From: an uncultured Saprospiraceae bacterium
Lineage (GTDB): Bacteria > Bacteroidota > Bacteroidia > Chitinophagales > Saprospiraceae
DNA length: 43,572 nucleotides
Direction: 5' to 3'
Assembly (NCBI GenBank): GCA_938015435.1
Contig: CALLPN010000027.1
Coordinates: forward strand, 1-43,572
The translations under genes and the position numbers were made by a program. The notes under the pieces are model-generated. The model saw only the letters and a program-made list of their open reading frames with translations, made no database searches and was not told where the DNA came from. The first letter of the stretch is position 1; the number at the start of each line of letters is the position of its first letter. Positions 43,301-43,572 of the stretch are shown here, one piece after another.

Positions 43301-43572
43301 AAGCAGGTATGAATGCTAATGACCTCATGGGAGACTTTGGATTATCTAATTCAATCGCAGTTACAAGAAACGGTGCAGAAGGAGGAACCTTAGCAGGTGG
43401 TCCATTTGAGTTTTGCGTAGGTGATGGAATGGCAGATAACCTTATGGCTGGAGACATTACATTATCAGGATCAGTAGGAGAAAATACACAATGGATCGTG
43501 ACAGATGATCAAGGAATGATCTTAGGGCTTCCACCAATGCCATCAGCAGTAGATTTTGATGGCGCCGGAGTA
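40381..43572 (+). CDS. very large secreted repeat protein, 3' end beyond the window
   Basis: An uninterrupted frame of 1064 codons that is still open at the window edge. Signal peptide about 1-28 (ends AVEANG). Residues about 60-240 form a domain with SNLSFYEQS, EFEWIGG, NYPTLFAVQVLRDG and AVWDIDEVTV, clearly homologous to residues about 780-970 of the protein at 34215-38345. From residue 246 the protein consists of GGPFEFCVGDG-type modules of 105-113 residues, eight started before the window ends. Each module carries NSQWIVTDDQGNILGLPPMP, VDFDGAGAGTCLIWHLSYDG and GCFSLSNSI, with three Cys at about positions 7, 59 and 84. Proteins of this plan in marine Bacteroidota usually end in a T9SS domain. 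Likely a surface adhesin; no enzyme motif seen. Confidence 0.85.
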   Translation, partial: MNQKITNYLHLCCSIFFLAFSFAVEANGIPNESTAYFSLDECHSNSSDNSFMDYSEFTADINESPNGPSISVVGGNLYRSNASFNHHSCTPGVGGTPGMCFSADDDCSFNPISTKSVRIDILVTPGSNGVGMLSNLSFYEQSIAEFEWIGGDSGENNYPTLFAVQVLRDGAVVFSQEDLATNGTWSEVNIDFSGNEDLVVNEATEFQIRLTGYCLVGNGAPIAVWDIDEVTVTASDSGVSSGVIEGGPFEFCVGDGVADNIEAGAITLTGNSGTNSQWVVTDDQGNILGLPPMPSVVDFDGAGAGTCLIWHLSYDGAITGLEAGMNASDIGGCFSLSNSISVVRNQPESGALAGGPFEFCVGDGIADNIEAGAITLTGNSGTNSQWIVTDDQGNILGLPPMPSVVDFDGAGTGTCLIWHLSYDGAITGLEAGMNASNLEGCFSLSNSISVIRNQPQSGTLAGGPFEFCVGDGVANNIEAGAITLAGNSGTNSQWIVTDDQGNILGLPPMPSAVDFDGAGAGTCLIWHLSYDGAITGLEAGMNASDLAGCFALSNSIAVTRNQPASGTLAGGPFEFCVGDGMADNIMAGDITLTGSVGENTQWIVTDDQGNILGLPPMPSAVDFDGAGVGTCLVWHLSYYGDIVGLEAGASANDLEGCFSLSNSISVNRIDCSVPDISGGTIEGGPFTFCVDGEADNVSGITLDGNTGMNNQWIVTDESGTILGLPPMPGAVNFDEAGAGVCLIWNVSYDGVITGLEAGMNANDLMGDFGLSNSITVTRNGAEGGTLAGGPFEFCVGDGMADNLMAGDITLSGSVGENTQWIVTDDQGNILGLPPMPSAVDFDGAGVGTCLIWHLSYHGDIVGLEAGASANDLEGCFSLSNSIPVNRIDCGTAGISGGTIEGGPFTFCVDGEADNVSGITLDGNTGMNNQWIVTDESGTILGLPPMPGVVNFDDAGAGVCLIWNVSYDGAITGLEAGMNANDLMGDFGLSNSIAVTRNGAEGGTLAGGPFEFCVGDGMADNLMAGDITLSGSVGENTQWIVTDDQGMILGLPPMPSAVDFDGAGV
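41116..43572 (+). repeat. in-frame ~324-bp module repeats with a 654-bp higher-order unit
   Basis: Modules begin at 41116, 41440, 41764, 42088, 42427, 42742, 43081 and 43396. The first three steps are exactly 324 bp; after 42088 the steps alternate 339 and 315, so a 654-bp two-module unit is repeated (42088, 42742, 43396). Modules at 42427 and 43081 are a variant type (FTFCVDGEADNVSG, NVSYDG) in which the third Cys is replaced by Asp (GDFGLSN). Confidence 0.9.

Noticed and set aside
40998..43457. Set of ~60-codon minus-strand ORFs with a repeated peptide (IPSPTQNSNGPP)
   Set aside because: They are antisense shadows of the repeated modules of the plus-strand giant gene and repeat only because the modules do.

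Overview
The window looks like chromosomal DNA of a marine or aquatic Bacteroidota, most likely in or near the Saprospiria. The reasons are several secreted multidomain proteins, four of them with C-terminal PNP-type (type IX secretion, T9SS) sorting domains or close architectural relatives of such proteins; an LVIVD 'choice-of-anchor B' protein; a lipoprotein with the GCTD...NYNADA...DGSC motif; a DUF3667 protein; a low-GC, AT-rich intergenic style; TAnnTTTG-type promoter boxes; and little sign of Shine-Dalgarno sequences. No tRNA, rRNA, CRISPR, integrase or transposase gene was found.

Layout. 1-551 is a gene-poor end with a 38-bp perfect palindrome and a terminator. 552-3722 (-) encodes a large secreted reprolysin-type metalloprotease. 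4162-21789 is mostly housekeeping: a SufS-like class V aminotransferase, glmM, a PAP2 phosphatase, an ACT-domain protein, a secreted LVIVD/T9SS protein, a hotdog thioesterase with miaA, a PlsC-like acyltransferase translationally coupled to a lipoprotein asparaginase, pruA, a secreted unknown next to coaD, a small LecA-like protein divergent from coaD, an acyl-CoA carboxylase beta subunit and arfB. 21889-26832 holds a membrane protein divergent from an HxlR regulator, two overlapping unknown genes, a THUMP RNA methyltransferase with an Arg/Ser/Asp-rich tail, a small unknown gene and a lipoprotein. 26974-31361 holds two secreted peptidases (S9 glutamyl-endopeptidase-like and S8 subtilase/T9SS) separated by a tandem array with an exact 92-bp period. 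31362-34062 is an accessory stretch: a HEAT-like gene, an unknown gene without a clear native start, a truncated ORF and a DUF3667 gene, two of them abutting copies of a shared hairpin-forming element. 34215-38345 (-) is a 1376-residue secreted LamG/dockerin-like/cohesin-like T9SS protein. 38483-40153 (-) holds two methyltransferases (rlmA-like and a class I enzyme). 40381 to the window end (+) is the first 1064 codons of a very large secreted repeat protein built from ~108-residue modules; it is still open at the window edge.

How the pieces fit. The common genes serve cell-wall precursor synthesis (glmM), CoA synthesis (coaD), tRNA and rRNA modification (miaA, rlmA, THUMP methyltransferase), ribosome rescue (arfB), proline/glutamate and acyl-CoA catabolism (pruA, carboxylase). 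The distinctive content is the exported set: three peptidases plus large adhesin-like proteins, suiting an organism that binds and degrades polymers or other cells. The two giant proteins at the right end share an N-terminal/central domain, so they may work on related targets. The most unusual DNA-level features are the 92-bp array that begins inside the 3' end of the S9 peptidase gene, and the repeated cassette-boundary-like element at about 32.16 and 33.26 kb.
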